The notes below the pieces were generated by a model that worked only from the letters and a program-made list of their open reading frames with translations, made no database searches and was not told the DNA's origin. Both the position numbers and the translations under genes were made by a program. A DNA stretch of 64,000 nucleotides from Prunella strophiata (taxonomy: Eukaryota > Chordata > Aves > Passeriformes > Prunellidae): assembly GCA_036583965.1 (NCBI GenBank), contig JAZBQD010000019.1:22509085-22573084 (forward strand), read 5' to 3'. This document shows positions 60,259 through 64,000 of this stretch, in pieces. The first letter of the stretch is position 1, and every line of letters starts with the position of its first letter.

Positions 60259-62806
60259 AAAACATTGGTGATAGGGTCCAGTGTAACAAATTAAAGATAC
60301 CCCATGTCAGGACAATGCAATCCAGGAAATTAACATAGCAAACCTCGTGGTGCTCCACAGAACTCAAATTGGACATTGGACATTGGGACCTTTAGAAGGA
60401 ACCATCGGAAACTATTTGAGTGACAAAAGAGTCACCAGGCTGTCTCATACTGATGTACAGTTCTGCAGGCCATAATTGGCTTATGGATCAAGCACTGGTC
60501 ACTTGTGATATAGAAATGAACTTACAATGAACTGCTGCTGAATGAATTCCATCCTTGATGAGATGTGCACGTAAAAGGTTACATCAAGGACAGGATTTTA
60601 TATTTCTTCCTTCTTTCATTTTGGGGGAGGGTATAAATTTCTCCTCAGTGGCATATAAATTCCATTAAGTTAAAGATGCATTTTAAAAATCCATTTTATG
60701 TGGTAAGAAAGGTCCAGAGTTGGATTGAGAGGTAGGCAGGCACTAGATTATTTGAATGCTTGGCCATAGAGGTGGTGTGGCATTGCACAACCATCTAGGC
60801 TGCAATGACATGGGAATAGCAGTGTGGACAGTAGACCAAGATGAACTGCATTCCCTGTGGAGAAGCACTGGTGCTTTGACAGAGGATGCTTTCACAAGGT
60901 CATTATTGAGATATAAGACATCTTTATTGTTTGTGGCATAGGCTTTTGGCTTATGGCTTCAGCTTTTGTGCATCCTAGATTTTGCTCAGACACGGATGAT
61001 TTTTCTTGCTTCTCCCAAAAACTCTTTCACCCCAGACTTTGTCTCCCATCACAGATGTTGTTTTATTTACTATCATAGTAAGAGGCCAGTGGGTCACTTC
61101 ATACTCCCACAGAGTCAGTATTCTTTGCTCTCCAGTTCCTCTCTTGCTGTTTTCCAGTTGAAGAGCTTACTAAGCTTTTCAGTGTGTGATCCTATTGGGA
61201 ACTTATGTTGATGTTAGTGCAGTAACACTTACATGGCTTTCCATGTCAGGCACAGGGCTAGAATCATCCACTTCAACATGGGGAGAAAGCATATCCCCAA
61301 AACAGGAACTAGACTAAACCATGAAAGATGCAGAAAAGACAGCTGGTGTGTGAGAGAAAAAAGAGGGCCAAGCTTGGCAGGAAAAAAGCAACTCAAAGCT
61401 TCAGGTCTCCTAGAGAGGGGATATCTTCATTGTTGTTCATCCTTACTTGGAATAACAAGACCAGTAGTGCTTAGACAAATGGGCATGTATTCAACAGTTC
61501 AAAATGCACAGGCATACTGCACATCACTAGCCAGGCTTCCAGAGGGAGCTCTTCTCTCTTTGGGATGGCCTGACTTTGCCCCCATGAATTGAGGTTTTTT
61601 ATTTTTGCTGTTTTGTAGATGCTGGGTGGGTGGCTGGAATTCACTCTGTAGAGTAGCAAATTCTGTTTCTATATTGTATTTTGTCTCAGGTAGCAAGGCT
61701 GTTCTATTTTTCATTTTCTTTAGGGGTCTCAAACAAATGACATAAAATCCTGGGGGATTGTTACTTTAGAATTTATTTTCCCCCCAGTTCTTCCTACTTG
61801 TGAGTCTTGCTGTTCCCATGCTTCACCATTATAATCTGAAAATAATAATTCCAATTTCAATCTCTTCTCAAAATTTTTGTTGTGAAAGAAATAGTGCTGT
61901 TTTCTTACAGTGTGATTGTCTTCCTTAAGCTCCCTCTTATAATGCAAATTTCATAATTTAAAGAACCACCAATTTTCTGGTAAACTTTCTATCTCCAGTG
62001 GATACAGAGATTTAAATTCCTCTAAGGCCCAACTTCCAAAGGAAACAAGAGAGAGGCTTAAGAGATCACTCTGTCTGTCCATGACAGTCTTTATCTGTCT
62101 ATTTCACTTATTCCTCACAATAAGTTTTGAATTGAACCTCTCACCCACAAATAAATATACCTGAAAGAGATGCAGGAATCTTAAATGTGCTAGGTCCCAT
62201 CAATTTCCCTGGACAGAAGTGACAGTTTTTCAGTATTAGCTCTGAGTGAAAGAATCCTAATCTCACCACTTGCTGGAGACAAAAAGTCCTGAAAAGGGGA
62301 TGCATGAACAGCTTAGTTGTGAGAGAAACTCTGACTGGAATTTACCTGTTTTGATATGCAGCATAGTAAATTCAGCACAAGACACAAATCTCTAGGAAGC
62401 TGAGGTTCATTCATCCCCCTGCTCACAAAACTACTTGTAATGGGTTCAGTAGGTGCTTTCAGGATTCCCCAGACATGCTCAGTGGAGTTCTACCTGCTAT
62501 GTGAATTTGTATGTTTCTTTGTATTGCTTTCTTTTCGACTGAACTTGCCTTTTCCACTGAATACTCACACTTTTCCCATTTTGCTTGTGCTCTTAATCAT
62601 AGGGGGTCTTTAGCAGTGCATTCTGTTTAAGTGTCTTTGTCCATGGTCACCTTTCACAGCTGGAGGGGAAGCAGCCAGCAGTGCTCAGATCCTAAAGAAG
62701 ACAAGTCCAAGCTGGTATGGCAGAGCCTTCCTGGTTGATGGGGCCTTACAGAGCTGCTGTTTGCAGTGAGATGAGAGTGTCATGGACAGTTAAATATGTG
62801 GTTGGC
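60259..62806. other. Non-coding, small inverted repeat
   Basis: No gene was recognised. A 9-bp inverted repeat (tccttgatg at 60552-60560 and catcaagga at 60582-60590, 21-base loop) lies near the left end. A 119-codon frame at 61233-61592 (+) has no family resemblance. Confidence 0.45.
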
Positions 62807-63379
62807 TGTGCTGGTTGGGGCTGAGATAGAATTAATTTTCTTCACGGTGGCTGGTATGGGGCTGTGTTTTGGATTTGTGCTGAACACAGGTTGATAATAG
62901 AGAGATGTTTTTGTTATTGCTTGGCAGGACTTATACAGAGCCAAGGTCTTTTCTGCTTTCCATGCTGCTGAGCTGATGAGGGAAGCTGGGAGGAGACTCA
63001 GCTGGGACAGATGACACCAACTGACCAAAGGGATATTCCAGACCCTGTGACATCCTGCTCAGTATTTGAAACTGAGGGAAGAAAGAGGAAAGGGGAATGT
63101 TTAAAGTGATGGCATTTGTCTTCCCAAGTCACTGTTACATGTGATGGGGCCCTGCTCTCCTGGAGATGGCTGAACACCTGCCTGCCATGGGAAGCAGTGA
63201 ATCTATTCCTTGTTTTGCTTTGCGTGTGTGTAGGGCTTTTGCTTTTCCTATTAAACTGTTTTTGTCTCAATCTTTGAGTATCTCACTTTTACTCTTCTGA
63301 TTTTCTTTCTGATCACACTTGGGGGAGTGAGTGAGTGGCTGCTTGGGGCTTGGTTGCTGGTTGGGGTTAAATCATGACA
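62807..63379 (+). mobile_element. Solo LTR, avian ERVL-like family, forward orientation
   Basis: The element begins near 62807 with tgtgctggttggggctgag and ends at 63379 with ggttaaatcatgaca. In between, in the usual order, are ggatttgtgctgaacacagg, aactgaccaaagggatattc, the polyadenylation-like ttcctattaaactg (near 63247) and ctcacttttactcttctgat. Length is about 573 bp, close to full length for this family, versus about 479 bp for the - strand copy at 19797. No gag, pol or env sequence adjoins it, so it is a solo LTR. Five-base flanks on either side do not match, so no target-site duplication is called. Confidence 0.88.
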
Positions 63380-64000
63380 GCTGCTAAAAGTTTAGGTCAG
63401 CTTGAGAGAGAGCATTTGCTAAAGAAGGAGATTACAAACACTATGGAGAGTAGGGAGTTGAGAAAGCCTTGCTGTGTTTGGCCTTGGAAGCTCCCTTCCC
63501 TTGCAGAGTCGCAGGCTAAGAACAGTAACAGCTATCTGTGTCTCTTGCCATTAGTGGAGTAAAATGAGATGTGCTTGCCAGTGGAAGAATCACTGAGTAC
63601 CGTTCCTGTTCTGTTAAAGAGAATTGGGACTTTAGCAGGATATACTTTCAGTGGAGTTTAGCAGGAATTACTTTCCTGTGCTCCCTAATATTGAGAGGAA
63701 TGATCAGTCAGAACAGTAGTGCTTGAAAGTCCTTCCTGGCTCAGGCACACAGGTTCACTGAGTGTCATTTTCTGTTTGATTCAGTGTGGGAATAGGGCCA
63801 ACTTGGGTCATAGAAGGAGACAATATGGAGCTGGTAAAGGCAAAACTGGGCATGATACCCCATTCCATTCTTAATTCTGTGCTGACCAGTAACCTTTTCC
63901 TCACTACCAAGCACTGGACTACAACAAGAGCAGCTACACTGAGCAGAACATTATTCATCCAACCTGGTCCTGAGGACACCTGACAGAGGTGATTTCTTTG
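63380..64000. other. Non-coding, nothing recognised
   Basis: No gene or repeat was identified between the LTR and the end of the window. Open frames are short and overlapping. Confidence 0.45.

Overview
The window looks like a piece of a bird nuclear genome with no recognisable protein-coding gene. Three things point to a bird. CR1 non-LTR retrotransposon copies of several ages recur. Two solo LTRs of an avian ERVL-like family are present in opposite orientations. Long A-runs grade into A/C-rich tails. CpG is rare except in one GC-rich block near the left end and in a few short islands. The species cannot be named from this sequence. No rRNA, tRNA, CRISPR array or bacterial-style gene was seen. 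Nearly all open frames are short and chance-like. The longest ones arise from a 41-bp minisatellite whose period is not a multiple of three.

Layout from left to right. At 1.1-1.96 kb there is a CpG-rich block made largely of a 40-bp duplication and a 41-bp minisatellite. At 4.3-5.35 kb there is an ancient CR1 copy with a decayed reverse-transcriptase segment. Further CR1 fragments lie at 16.2, 17.8, 27.7, 34.0, 38.7, 40.1 and 59.2 kb on the + strand and at 54.5 kb on the - strand. Solo LTRs lie at 19.8 kb (-) and 62.8 kb (+), with a third LTR-like repeat at about 24.2-25.0 kb. At 28.2-28.4 kb a 174-bp segment is flanked by 18-bp direct repeats and carries five degenerate telomere-like hexamers. 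At 36.8 kb there is the 3' tail of an ancient SINE/L2-type element.

Between the repeats lie stretches that look like conserved non-coding elements. They are AT-rich with homeodomain-type cores, or have retained CpGs in a CpG-poor background. They sit near 9.6-10.0, 13.0, 18.9, 22.2, 22.7, 26.4-27.0, 32.2-32.5, 44.7, 46.5, 47.3-47.7, 51.8-52.2 and 59.9 kb. The strongest is 47.25-47.68 kb, which has nine CpGs in about 90 bp and a perfect HNF1-type palindrome. These calls are composition- and motif-based and need an alignment to prove.

The overall picture is a regulatory-type gene desert or the inside of a very large intron. The + strand bias of CR1 (8 of 9 copies) would fit an intron of a gene transcribed on the - strand, but the sample is small. 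No new multi-gene system was found. The best leads are the 47.5-kb CpG/HNF1 element, the 46.5-kb array of evenly spaced TAATG cores, the telomere-like insertion at 28.3 kb, and an exon-like open frame after a good splice acceptor at 60.07 kb.
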